A DNA stretch of 64,000 bases, taken from contig NZ_JAOSZE010000033.1 of the NCBI RefSeq assembly GCF_025630775.1, forward strand, positions 1 to 64,000, given 5' to 3'. The notes under the pieces are model-generated. The model was not told the DNA's origin. It saw only the letters and a program-made list of their open reading frames with translations, and did not search any database. Each line of letters opens with the position of its first letter. Within the stretch, counting starts at the first letter, position 1. Origin of the DNA: Actinoplanes sp. KI2. GTDB taxonomy: Bacteria > Actinomycetota > Actinomycetes > Mycobacteriales > Micromonosporaceae. The position numbers and the translations under genes were made by a program. Positions 18,050 to 26,159 of the stretch are shown here, one piece after another.

Positions 18050-19082
18050 GGTCCTCGTCACGATCCTGCTGCTGATCGGCAACGGCCTGTTCGTCGGCGG
18101 CGAGTTCGCGGTGATCGCCTCCCGGCGGACCGCCATCGAACCGCTGGCCGCCACCTCTAAGCGGGCCCGCTGGGCGCTCTCGGCGATGAACCAGATCCCG
18201 CTGATGATCGCCGGTGCTCAGCTCGGCATCACGATCTGCTCGCTCGGTCTCGGCGCGCTCGCCGAGCCGGCCCTCGCGCACGTGCTGGAGGGCCCGTTCG
18301 AGGCGCTGGGCGTGCCCGAGGACGCGCGGCACCCGGTGGCGTTCGTGCTGGCCCTGGTGATCGTGGTCTTCCTGCACACGGTCATCGGCGAGATGGTGCC
18401 GAAGAACATCACGCTGGCCGGGCCGGAGCGCACCGCGCTGATCCTCGGCCCGTTCATGCTGGCCTTCTGCAACGGCACCAAGCCGATCCTCAACGCGATG
18501 CGCTGGGCGTCGCGCACGGTGCTCAGGCTGTGGAAGATCGAGGCGACCGACGCGGTCAAGACCGTCTTCACCGCCGAGGAGTTGGCCGGCATGGTCACCC
18601 AGGCGCGCAGCGAGGGTCTGCTCGGCTCGGAGCAGTACGCCCGGATCCACGCCGCGCTCGGGCTCAACGACCGAACCGCCGCCGACACGCTGCGCCCCTG
18701 GTCGGGAGTGACCACGGTGGCCGACGACGTATCACCGGCGACGATCGAGGCCATCTCCACCCGCACCGGCCGCTCGCGGTTCCCGGTGGTGCAGCGGGAG
18801 ACCCGGCGGGTGCTGGGCTTCGTGCACGTCAAAGACATCCTCGGGTACGCCGCGGGGCAGCGTCGCCTGCCCATTCCCGCCGAGATCGTCCGGCCGCTGG
18901 CCGTGGTCCCGCCGGAGCGCACCCTCGCCGACCTGCTGCTCACCATGCGCCGCGACCGCCTGCACATCGTGCTGGTCAGCGACGGCCGGCGGCCGCTGGG
19001 CGTGATCACGCTGGACGACGTCATCCACGCGGTGGTCGGCGAGCCGGCGCACGGATTGGCGCCGGCCCGAGCGGCGTCCTAA
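18042..19082 (+). CDS. CNNM-family membrane protein (DUF21 + CBS, no CorC_HlyC domain)
   Basis: 346 residues: a DUF21 domain (NGLFVGGEFAVIASRRTAIE, VIGEMVPKNITLAG) and a CBS pair (RSRFPVVQRETRRVLGFVHVKDIL; LHIVLVSDGRRPLGVITLDDV). It ends where its upstream neighbour continues into CorC_HlyC. The tandem paralogues are translationally coupled and probably act as a heteromeric ion transporter. This paired arrangement is common in actinobacteria. Confidence 0.9.
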   Translation: MTKVLVTILLLIGNGLFVGGEFAVIASRRTAIEPLAATSKRARWALSAMNQIPLMIAGAQLGITICSLGLGALAEPALAHVLEGPFEALGVPEDARHPVAFVLALVIVVFLHTVIGEMVPKNITLAGPERTALILGPFMLAFCNGTKPILNAMRWASRTVLRLWKIEATDAVKTVFTAEELAGMVTQARSEGLLGSEQYARIHAALGLNDRTAADTLRPWSGVTTVADDVSPATIEAISTRTGRSRFPVVQRETRRVLGFVHVKDILGYAAGQRRLPIPAEIVRPLAVVPPERTLADLLLTMRRDRLHIVLVSDGRRPLGVITLDDVIHAVVGEPAHGLAPARAAS

Positions 19083-19870
19083 GAAGCGGTCTCACGCAGG
19101 GCACCGGCGCCCTTCGCCTCCTGGATCCGCGCGTAGACGTGCGAGCGGAGCTCGACGAACCGGGCGTCCGAGCGCGTCTTGAGCTGGTCGCGCTCGCTCG
19201 GCAGGTCGATGTCCAGATTTTCCAGCACGCGGGTCGGCGAGGAGGAGAGCACGACGACGCGCTCGCCGAGGTAGACCGCCTCGTCGATGTCGTGCGTGAC
19301 GAACAGCATGGTCATGCCGAACCGCCTCCACACCGTACGGACCAGGTCCTCCAGGTCGGCCCTGGTCTGCGCGTCGACCGCCGCGAACGGCTCGTCCATC
19401 AGCATGACCTTGGGCTGGAACGCGATGGCCCGGGCGATCGCGACCCGCTGCTGCATGCCGCCGGAGAGCTGCCACGGGTACGCCTTGCCGGCGTCGGCCA
19501 GGCCCACCGCCTGCAGCGAATCGTCGACAAGCTGTCGCCGCTCCGCCTTGCCGAGGCCCTTGGACTTCAGCGGCAGCTCGATGTTCTCGGCGACCCGCAG
19601 CCACGGGAACAGGCTGCGCCCGTACTCCTGGAAGACGATCGCCAGCCCGTCGGGTGGCCCGGTGACCAGCCGGCCGCTCACCTTCACCTCGCCCGAGGTC
19701 GGCTCGAGCAGGCCACCGAGGCAGCGCAGCAGCGTGGTCTTGCCGCAGCCGGACGGTCCGACGACACAGACGAACTGCCCGTCGTCCACCGTCAGCGTGA
19801 TGTCGCCGAGCGCCTCGACCACGCGGCCCTGACCGCCATAGGTCTTGCGCAGGGACTGGATCTCCAGCAC
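19079..19870 (-). CDS. ABC transporter ATPase, NitT/TauT (SsuB/NrtD) family
   Basis: 263-residue nucleotide-binding subunit: Walker A GPSGCGKTT (about 39-47), Q-loop FQEYGRSLFPW, signature LSGGMQQR, Walker B VMLMDEPF and H-loop VTHDIDEA. Last gene of the four-gene importer transcribed from the 22.6-kb promoter. It ends 4 nt into the convergent CBS gene. The SsuB/TauB/NrtD subfamily moves organic anions such as sulfonates, nitrate and aromatic carboxylates; the context here points to an aromatic acid. Confidence 0.92.
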   Translation of the reverse strand: MLEIQSLRKTYGGQGRVVEALGDITLTVDDGQFVCVVGPSGCGKTTLLRCLGGLLEPTSGEVKVSGRLVTGPPDGLAIVFQEYGRSLFPWLRVAENIELPLKSKGLGKAERRQLVDDSLQAVGLADAGKAYPWQLSGGMQQRVAIARAIAFQPKVMLMDEPFAAVDAQTRADLEDLVRTVWRRFGMTMLFVTHDIDEAVYLGERVVVLSSSPTRVLENLDIDLPSERDQLKTRSDARFVELRSHVYARIQEAKGAGALRETAS

Positions 19871-19879
19871 AGCTTCCTC

Positions 19880-20659
19880 CTAACGACCGCTGCGCTCGGC
19901 GGCGCGCGCTCCGTGGTACCAGTTCAAGACTCGCCGCTCGACCAGCGTGAACGCCAGCGAGAGCAGCACGCCGAGCAGACCGAGCACGAACACGCCGCTC
20001 CACATCTCCGGGATCTGGAAGCCACGCTGGAACTCGACGACGGTGTAGCCCAGGCCGTCGGAGGCACCGAGCAACTCGCCGATGACCATCATGATGATGC
20101 AGATGGACAGCGCCTGACGGGCGCCGACGACGATCTGCGGGCTGGCCGCACGCAGGATGAAGGTGCGCATCCGCAGCCAGCCTTTGATCTTGTAGCTGCG
20201 GCAGGTGTCGGCGAGCACCTCGTCGACGCCGCGCACACCCTCCACCGTGTTCAGCAGGACCGGCCACACGCCGCCGACCACGATGACCAGCACCTTGGTC
20301 GGGTTGCCGATGCCGGCGATGAGAATGAGGATCGGCACGAGCACCGGCGGCGGGATCGCCCGCAGGAACTCGAGGATCGGCTCGAGCAGCGAGCGCAGCC
20401 GGCGGTTGGCGCCGATCAGCACGCCGACCCCGATGCCGACGAGCAGCGCGATGCCGTAGCCGATGAACAGCCGGATCAGGCTGGGCAGCACGTCGGACCT
20501 GAACCGGGCCGCCGTCCACGTGCTCGGGAAGACCTTGACGATCGTCTCCAGCGGCGGCTGGTAGAAGCTGGTGCTGCCGGCGGATGCGAACCACCAGGTG
20601 ACCAGCAGGATCACCGGTAGGCCGACGATCAGGGCGAATCGGCCGAGGACGCGGCTCAT
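19880..20659 (-). CDS. ABC transporter permease, NitT/TauT (SsuC/TauC) family
   Basis: 259 residues, six predicted membrane helices and the BPD permease EAA-type loop (GVDEVLADTCRSYKIKGW). It resembles TauC/SsuC. It sits 9 nt before the ATPase gene and overlaps the other permease gene by 4 nt, so the two permeases probably form a heterodimer. Confidence 0.9.
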   Translation of the reverse strand: MSRVLGRFALIVGLPVILLVTWWFASAGSTSFYQPPLETIVKVFPSTWTAARFRSDVLPSLIRLFIGYGIALLVGIGVGVLIGANRRLRSLLEPILEFLRAIPPPVLVPILILIAGIGNPTKVLVIVVGGVWPVLLNTVEGVRGVDEVLADTCRSYKIKGWLRMRTFILRAASPQIVVGARQALSICIIMMVIGELLGASDGLGYTVVEFQRGFQIPEMWSGVFVLGLLGVLLSLAFTLVERRVLNWYHGARAAERSGR

Positions 20660-21462
20660 AGCGGAAGCTCCCGTCGGACCGAGGGGTGCCAGGCGAGCAC
20701 GATCCGCTCGGCGCGGCGGGTCGCCAGGTTGGCGAGCAGGCCGATCAGCCCGGCGACGACGATCAGGGCGTACATCGATGGCACCGCGATGCTGCTCTGC
20801 GCCACGTTGATCTCCTCGCCGATGCCCTTGGTGCCGCCGATCAGCAGCTCACCGGTGATGGTGAGGACCAGGGCGACCGCCGCGGCGAGGCGGATCCCGG
20901 TCATCGCGTACGGCAGGGTGGTCGGCCAGACCAGGTGGCGTGCCTGCTGCCAGCGGCCGAGCCGGTAGGACGCGGCGGTCTCCCGGGCGACCGGGTCGAC
21001 GTCGGCCACCCCGTGCAGCACCTGGATCAGCACCTGCCAGAACGACGCGTACACCACCAGCAGCAGGATCGACCGGACCGGCGCGCTGAACAGCACGATC
21101 GCCAGCGGTAGCAGAGCCACCGAGGGGATCGGCCGGAGGAACTCGATGGTGGACGCGGTGGCGAGCCGCAGCGCCGGGATCGAGCCGATGATGATGCCCA
21201 GCGCGACGCCGGCCACCACCGCGATCGACAGCCCGATCAGCCAGGTCGTCACCGTGCCGGCGACCGCGCGCCAGAACCCGGCCCGCCCGAGCTCGTCGAT
21301 CAGCGCGCCGATGATCCGGCTGGTGGGCGGGAAGTACTCGGCGGGCAGCACGCCCGCCCGCGGGAGGATCTCCAGCAGCGCGCCGAAGCACACGAGTCCG
21401 ATCAGCCCGAGCAGGGCCGGAGAGTCTCCGACCCTGCGCCGAGCGCCTTGCGAAGTTGTCAC
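20656..21462 (-). CDS. ABC transporter permease, NitT/TauT (SsuC/TauC) family
   Basis: 268-residue paralogue of the neighbouring permease, with six helices and the loop DVDPVARETAASYRLGRW. Two distinct permease genes rather than one homodimeric permease is an arrangement also seen in aromatic-acid NitT-type importers such as the phthalate PatDABC system of Rhodococcus. It overlaps the solute-binding protein gene by 4 nt. Confidence 0.9.
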   Translation of the reverse strand: MTTSQGARRRVGDSPALLGLIGLVCFGALLEILPRAGVLPAEYFPPTSRIIGALIDELGRAGFWRAVAGTVTTWLIGLSIAVVAGVALGIIIGSIPALRLATASTIEFLRPIPSVALLPLAIVLFSAPVRSILLLVVYASFWQVLIQVLHGVADVDPVARETAASYRLGRWQQARHLVWPTTLPYAMTGIRLAAAVALVLTITGELLIGGTKGIGEEINVAQSSIAVPSMYALIVVAGLIGLLANLATRRAERIVLAWHPSVRRELPL

Positions 21463-22436
21463 TGCAGCAGCTTCGACGTGTCGACCGGGGCGGTGAGCAG
21501 GCCGTCCTTGACCATCAGGTTGTTCATGAGATCCACCGAGGCCTTGTCGATCTCCGGGTTGTACTTCGGCAGGGTAATGGCGGCGGCCGCGTCGGCCTTG
21601 ATCGTTGTGTAGGTGGTGACGATCTGCCGCACCTCGTCGGGGTGCGCGTCGGCGTACGCCAACGACTCCTTCAGCGCCGCGGTGAAGCGCTTGGCCAGGT
21701 CGGGCTTCTCGCCCAGCAACTGCGCCGAGGTGAAGTAGTCCGCGATCATCATGTTCGGGCTGACCGCGGCGAACGAGCCGAGCTGCTTCCAGCCCTTCGA
21801 CTTCACCGAGGACACGAACGGCTCGACCAGGAAGATCGCCTGGACCCGGCCACCGTCGAGCGCGGCCGCCTGGTCCGGGAAGGCGACCTCGGCGTACTTG
21901 ACCTTCGACGGGTCGCCGCCGTCCTTGCGGACGAGCTCGTTCACCGAGGTGGCCACGATGTTCTTCAGCGTGTTGGCGGCAACGGTCTTGCCCTCGAGAT
22001 CCTTCGGGCGGGTGATCGCCGGGTCCTTGACGAGGAGGGCGCTGAAGTCCTTGGTGGGGTCGGCCGTGGCATTGTTGCCGTTGGCGACCACTTTGATCGG
22101 TACGTTCTTGGACGCGCCGAGGAGCAGCGAGACCACGTTGCTGAAGCCGAACTGGTACTGCCCGCTGACCACGGCCGGCACGATCGCCGCGCCGCCCTGC
22201 GCCAGTTCCATGGTGAGGTCGATGTTCTGCTTCTGGAAGAAGCCCTTGGCCTTGCCGAGGTAGATCGGGGCCACGTCGACGATCGGGATGACGCCGACCT
22301 TGACCGCGTCGGGCTTGCCCGACGAGGAGTTGTCCTTCGAGGAGTCGTCCGAGCCACCGCAGGCGGCCGTGCTCGCCGCCAAGGCAGTGACGGTCAGCAG
22401 TGCGATGAGCCGTGTTCTCAGCATCGTTCTCAGCAA
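21459..22436 (-). CDS. ABC transporter substrate-binding lipoprotein (NMT1/THI5-like, SsuA/TauA family)
   Basis: 325 residues with a lipoprotein signal (MLRTMLRTRLIALLTVTALAAS, lipobox STAAC at about 22-26), a Ser/Asp/Lys linker, then an NMT1-type periplasmic fold (VGVIPIVDVAPIYLGKAKGFF; ELAQGGAAIVPAVVSGQYQFG). First gene of the importer operon. It is preceded by a 160-nt leader and a promoter bearing the same operator as the ring-cleavage operon, which is the main reason to assign it an aromatic-acid cargo. The ligand cannot be read from sequence. Confidence 0.9.
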   Translation of the reverse strand: MLRTMLRTRLIALLTVTALAASTAACGGSDDSSKDNSSSGKPDAVKVGVIPIVDVAPIYLGKAKGFFQKQNIDLTMELAQGGAAIVPAVVSGQYQFGFSNVVSLLLGASKNVPIKVVANGNNATADPTKDFSALLVKDPAITRPKDLEGKTVAANTLKNIVATSVNELVRKDGGDPSKVKYAEVAFPDQAAALDGGRVQAIFLVEPFVSSVKSKGWKQLGSFAAVSPNMMIADYFTSAQLLGEKPDLAKRFTAALKESLAYADAHPDEVRQIVTTYTTIKADAAAAITLPKYNPEIDKASVDLMNNLMVKDGLLTAPVDTSKLLQ

Positions 22437-22603
22437 CCTCTACGTCATCGAAGCGGGACCGGATATTTCCACTGGTCGGAATTGATTGGTACTTATGTCG
22501 AGGACGATGGATCTACCATTCGTAGGCCAATGTCCCGTCCGCCACCGACAAGTGAAGTTCTGCGGCATTCCTGGCGCGGGTGTGTCCCGTACCACTGCCA
22601 GGA

Positions 22604-22637
22604 ACGCTAGAGCGTGGGTTACAAGATTGTCAACGAT
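22604..22637 (-). promoter_or_regulatory. importer promoter with operator on the -35 box
   Basis: On the minus strand the -35 TTGACA (22633-22628) and -10 TAGCGT (22609-22604) are separated by 18 nt. The -35 box lies inside the near-palindrome ATTGTCAACGAT (plus-strand reading, 22626-22637), a one-mismatch copy of the operator at the ligK promoter. This layout implies repression by a dimeric regulator, most simply the GntR protein encoded in the cluster. Confidence 0.7.
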
Positions 22638-22701
22638 TTTGCCCAGCCGTACCCGAGCTGTTGCAAAGTACCTGATGGCGCGCCCCTGTGACCCCGAGCA
22701 G

Positions 22702-22713
22702 ATTGTTAACAAT
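22702..22713. promoter_or_regulatory. second (upstream) operator of the importer promoter
   Basis: Perfect palindrome ATTGTTAACAAT centred 76 bp upstream of the proximal operator. The rest of the 22437-22752 interval holds no gene; it is the leader and promoter of the importer. Confidence 0.7.
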
Positions 22714-22752
22714 CGTGACAACGCTGCTTGGCAGAGCCTTCTCGGTCGTGCC

Positions 22753-23520
22753 CTAAGGTTCGGCGCCGTCGGCCAGGTCGGCCAGCCAGTCCCGGCTCGC
22801 GCGGGTGACCCGGGCCGGCACGCCGAGCTCGTCGAGCAGGCGCCCGGCGGCCTCCATCTCGTGGATGCGGCGTACGGCGTGCGTCTTCGAGCCGCTGAGC
22901 AGGCGCTGGAGGGTGTCCGCGTCCGCCCGGACGAGCTCCTCGGTGATGTTGCCGCGCAGCCAGTCGGACAGGCCGGCGGCCCGGGCCGCGGCGGTCGCCT
23001 CCAGCACCGCCGCCGCCAGTCCCTTGTAGAACACGCTGCGGAGAAGCTTGTGCGTGGCCGCCGAGCCGACCGGGCCGTCGAGCACCTCGACCCGGGCGCC
23101 GAGCGGGCGCATCGCCGCGGCGTAGTCACCGGCCGCCGGCCCGCTCGCGGTCATCGGGGTGCCCAGGCCACGACCCGGGACCGGGGACATCAGGGCGACA
23201 TCGACGACGCGTACGCGGCCGGCGGCGGCCTTTTCCAGCGCCACCTTCTCGCCCGGGGAAGCCGTGTTGAGGTCGGCCCAGAGCGTGCCGGGCGCGCACC
23301 CGGGCAGCCCCTCGGCCAGGGCATCCGGTGCGTCGGCGGCGCTGTTGACGCTCAACACCAGCGCGGCGCCCGCGCAGGCCTCGGCATCGCTGCCGCAGCG
23401 CCGCACCCCCGGCGGCGGGTCGACCCGCGGGTCGTAGCCCCGCACCTGCGCGCCCGCCTCCACCAGGCCGGCCGAGATGAGCCCGCCGGCCTCGCCGAGA
23501 CCCAGGACCGCGATGATCAT
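22753..23520 (-). CDS. NAD(P)-dependent oxidoreductase, 6PGDH/hydroxyisobutyrate dehydrogenase-like with DUF1932 C-terminus
   Basis: 255 residues. N-terminal Rossmann domain with GLGEAGGLISAGL (7-19), then a helical C-terminal domain of DUF1932 type with the catalytic-lysine-like segment GSAATHKLLRSVFYKG. Beta-hydroxyacid dehydrogenases of this class oxidise a hydroxyacid or reduce an aldehyde/oxoacid. The start overlaps the GntR stop (ATGA), so it is the last gene of the ligK operon. It is not homologous to LigC (GFO/IDH fold). Its substrate is unknown; a side-product or hemiacetal intermediate of the pathway is possible. Confidence 0.85.
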   Translation of the reverse strand: MIIAVLGLGEAGGLISAGLVEAGAQVRGYDPRVDPPPGVRRCGSDAEACAGAALVLSVNSAADAPDALAEGLPGCAPGTLWADLNTASPGEKVALEKAAAGRVRVVDVALMSPVPGRGLGTPMTASGPAAGDYAAAMRPLGARVEVLDGPVGSAATHKLLRSVFYKGLAAAVLEATAAARAAGLSDWLRGNITEELVRADADTLQRLLSGSKTHAVRRIHEMEAAGRLLDELGVPARVTRASRDWLADLADGAEP

Positions 23521-24170
23521 CGCAACTCCGTGGCGTCGATGTCGCGGAGCGCCTCGATCACGCTCGCGATGTGCTCGCGCATCGCGGACTCCGCGGCCTT
23601 GGGGTCCCGCTCCCGGATCGCCTCGATGATCCGCTCGTGCTGGGGAAGCGAGATCACCGGGCGGCCGGGGTGCAGCGAGATCATGAACTGGTGCCGGACC
23701 AGCTGGCCGCGCAGCGTCTCGATGATGCCGTCCGCCGTGCTGTGCCCGGCGATGGCCCGGATCAGCCCGTGCAGGCGCTGGTTGAGGTCGCCGTAGCGGC
23801 GGAACTCGCCGGCGCTGACCGCGCGCCGCATCAGCAGGCCGATCTCGTCGAGCTCGCTGGCCTGCGCGTCGGTGACCCGGGCCGCGGCGCGGGCGGCGAC
23901 CAGGCCCTCGAGCACCATGCGTACCTCGGTGATCTCGACGGCCTCCTCGAGGGTGACCTTGCGGACGTGCGCGCCTTTGTTCCGCTCGACCTTGACCAGG
24001 CCGTCGGCCGCGAGATCCTGCAGGGCGGCCCGCACGGTGAACCGGCTGATCCCGAAGCGCTCGCACAGCTGCGCCTCGACCAGCCGTTCGCCGGGCAGGT
24101 ACTCGCCGCCCAGGATCGCATCGCGCAGAGCATCCCTAGCGGCCTGGGCTTTCATGTCGTCGGCAGGCAA
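23517..24170 (-). CDS. GntR-family transcriptional regulator (FCD domain)
   Basis: 217 residues: winged HTH (about 8-72, GERLVEAQLCERFGISRFTVRAALQDL) and an all-helical FCD ligand/metal domain (LNQRLHGLIRAIAGH, PQHERIIEAI, MREHIASVIEAL supplying the usual Asp/His positions). TTG 24170 is supported by GAGGAGA 7 nt upstream. FCD regulators bind short palindromes of TTGT..ACAA type, matching the four ATTGTyrACAAT-like sites in front of the two operons. It is therefore the likely local, autoregulated repressor, relieved by substrate or a pathway intermediate. Confidence 0.93.
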   Translation of the reverse strand: MPADDMKAQAARDALRDAILGGEYLPGERLVEAQLCERFGISRFTVRAALQDLAADGLVKVERNKGAHVRKVTLEEAVEITEVRMVLEGLVAARAAARVTDAQASELDEIGLLMRRAVSAGEFRRYGDLNQRLHGLIRAIAGHSTADGIIETLRGQLVRHQFMISLHPGRPVISLPQHERIIEAIRERDPKAAESAMREHIASVIEALRDIDATELR

Positions 24171-24183
24171 GGTCCGGCTCTCC

Positions 24184-25194
24184 TCAGACTTTGATCAGCT
24201 GTTCCAGGCGCGGATAGACGCGGCGGGCGTTGCGTTCGAAAACCCTCTCCCGATCGTCTGCCGCAAGATCCAACGCCTCGACATACCGGCGGGTGTCGTC
24301 GAAGTAGTGGCCGGTCTCCGGGTCGACGCCGCGCACGGCACCGACCATCTCCGAGCCGAACAGCAGATTGTCGATGTCGATCACCTCGAACAGCAGGTCG
24401 ATGCCGGGCTGGTGGTAGACGCAGGTGTCGAAGAAGACGTTGCGCATGACGCTCTCCGCGAGCGGCGGCCGTTTCAGCATGTCGGCCAGGCCGCGGAAAC
24501 GACCCCAGTGGTACGGCACCGCGCCGCCGCCGTGCGGGATGACGAGGCGCAGCTCGGGGAGGTCGCGGAACAGGTCGGCCTGGAGGAACTGCATGAATGC
24601 GGTGGTGTCGGCGTTCAGGTAGGCCGAGCCGGTGGCGTGGAAGTTGGGGTTGGTCACCGCGGACACGTGCACCATGGCCGGCACGTCCAGCTCGATCATC
24701 GCCTCGTAGAACGGATACCAGCCGCGGTCGGTCAGCGGCGCCGAGGTCCAGTGGCCGCCGCTCGGGTCGGGGTTGAGGTTGCAGCCGACGAAGCCCAGCT
24801 CCTCGACGCAACGGCGCAGCTCGGCGATCGAGTTGGCGATCGGCACGCCCGGCGACTGCGGCAGCTGGCATACGCCCGCGAAGGTGTCCGGGTAGAGCTG
24901 CGTGACCCGGTAGATCAGGTCGTTGCAGGCCTCGGCCCACCGCCGGCTCACGTCCTCGTCGCCCTCGTGGTGAGCCATCGCCGAGGCGCGCGGGGAGAAG
25001 ATCGTCAGGTCGATGCCGCGCTCGCGCATCAGCCGAAGCTGGCTGCCCTCGATCGACTCGCGAAGGTCGTCGTCCGAAATGTCGGGATACTGTGGAGCGG
25101 GCGCGCCCTCCTCCCAAGCGGACAACTGATCCCTGCGCCAGGACGTGTGCGCGGCGGGAACGGTGGTGTAGTGACCGTGACAGTCGATGATCAC
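24184..25194 (-). CDS. ligJ: 4-oxalomesaconate hydratase (amidohydrolase 2 family, LigJ type)
   Basis: 336 residues starting VIIDCHGHYTT (GTG overlapping the dioxygenase stop). It has the amidohydrolase metal-site motifs DCHGHY (4-9) and IPHGGGAVPYHWGRFRG, plus FFDTCVYHQPGIDLL and LLFGSEMVGAVRG. These blocks match LigJ of Sphingobium, which hydrates 4-oxalomesaconate to 4-carboxy-4-hydroxy-2-oxoadipate, rather than the PDC hydrolase LigI, whose N-terminus differs. It sits between the dioxygenase and regulator genes in the operon. Confidence 0.92.
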   Translation of the reverse strand: MIIDCHGHYTTVPAAHTSWRRDQLSAWEEGAPAPQYPDISDDDLRESIEGSQLRLMRERGIDLTIFSPRASAMAHHEGDEDVSRRWAEACNDLIYRVTQLYPDTFAGVCQLPQSPGVPIANSIAELRRCVEELGFVGCNLNPDPSGGHWTSAPLTDRGWYPFYEAMIELDVPAMVHVSAVTNPNFHATGSAYLNADTTAFMQFLQADLFRDLPELRLVIPHGGGAVPYHWGRFRGLADMLKRPPLAESVMRNVFFDTCVYHQPGIDLLFEVIDIDNLLFGSEMVGAVRGVDPETGHYFDDTRRYVEALDLAADDRERVFERNARRVYPRLEQLIKV

Positions 25195-26147
25195 TTGGAC
25201 GCCTCCACCGGTGGGGTGCCGTGGGTGTGGAACGAGTCGATGGTCTTCAGACCCCACGCCTGGCCCTTCGCCCGCTCGGCCTCGGTCCAGTTCACCGGCT
25301 GCCAGTCGGGGGCGATCACCAGGCGCGCACCGGCGTTGCAGAGCTCGATGCGGTTGCCGCCGGGCTCGTACACGTACAGGAAGAAGGTTTGCTGAATGGC
25401 ATGTTTGTGCGGCCCGGTCTCGATGAAGATGCCCTGTTCGAGGGCGATGTCGGCGGCCTTGAGGATGTCCTCGCGGGTGTCGGTGGCGAACGCGATGTGG
25501 TGCAGGCGCCCGTTCGTGCCCGTGCGGTCCCGGGTGTAGACGGCGTCGTAGCCCTTGTTGGTGAACGTCGTCCAACTGCCGGCGATGCTGCCGTCGTCGA
25601 GCACGATCTGCTCGGTGACCAGCGCGCCGAGGGTGTCCCGCAGATAGTCGCGGTTGGCCTCGACGTCGACGCCCAGGTAGTTGACGTGGTCGAGCCGGCG
25701 GACGCTGACCCCGCGGGCCGGGTACGCCTGGGCCTGATTCTTCAGCGCCGGTCGCAGCTCGCCGGTCGCGCGGAACCACTCGCTCTCGTAGTAGAGGCCC
25801 AACTCGTGGCCGTCCGGATCGGTGAAGACGTAGGTCGGGCCGTAACCGGGATCGCCGTCCTGCCAGCCGATGCCGCGGCCGGTCGCCTCGATCTCCTTGA
25901 CCCGGGACTCCAGCGCCTCCGGGCTCGCGGCGCGCAGGAACGTGCGGCCGACTCCCGAGGTGGCATGCGCGGTCAATTTGACGGTGATGTTCTCGTAGTC
26001 GTCCCAGGCGCGCAGGAAGACCGAGTCGCCGGACTCGCCGTTCTGGGTCATACCGAGGTATCGGGTGAAGAACGCGACGCTCTCGTCGAGGACCGGCGTG
26101 CGGAGCTCGATGTGCGCTAGGTGCGCGATCTGGTGCAGGGGTGGCAC
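25191..26147 (-). CDS. VOC-family (type I) extradiol ring-cleavage dioxygenase, catechol 2,3-dioxygenase-like
   Basis: 318 residues in two vicinal-oxygen-chelate modules (about 8-120 and 149-280). The Fe(II) facial triad expected for type I extradiol enzymes is present: His154 (RLDHVNYLG), His216/217 (LHHIAFATD) and Glu268 (GNRIELCN), spaced as in BphC. Known gallate and protocatechuate 4,5-dioxygenases are unrelated LigB-type enzymes, yet this gene lies directly between galD-like and ligJ-like genes, with a GTGA overlap to the latter. It probably makes 4-oxalomesaconate or a close analogue from a trihydroxybenzoate-like substrate; that is inference. Confidence 0.9.
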   Translation of the reverse strand: MPPLHQIAHLAHIELRTPVLDESVAFFTRYLGMTQNGESGDSVFLRAWDDYENITVKLTAHATSGVGRTFLRAASPEALESRVKEIEATGRGIGWQDGDPGYGPTYVFTDPDGHELGLYYESEWFRATGELRPALKNQAQAYPARGVSVRRLDHVNYLGVDVEANRDYLRDTLGALVTEQIVLDDGSIAGSWTTFTNKGYDAVYTRDRTGTNGRLHHIAFATDTREDILKAADIALEQGIFIETGPHKHAIQQTFFLYVYEPGGNRIELCNAGARLVIAPDWQPVNWTEAERAKGQAWGLKTIDSFHTHGTPPVEASK

Positions 26148-26159
26148 GGTCTCTCCTCT

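Noticed and set aside
15950..18154. 734-codon minus-strand frame that would fuse an upstream extension to the GPP34 protein
   Set aside because: The extension is antisense to the DUF21/CBS gene; the GPP34 family start at 16615 gives a full-length domain.
22702..22713. ATTGTTAACAAT as the terminator of the dehydrogenase gene
   Set aside because: The arms are AT-rich and too short for a stable hairpin, and the same sequence recurs at the ligK promoter where no gene ends.
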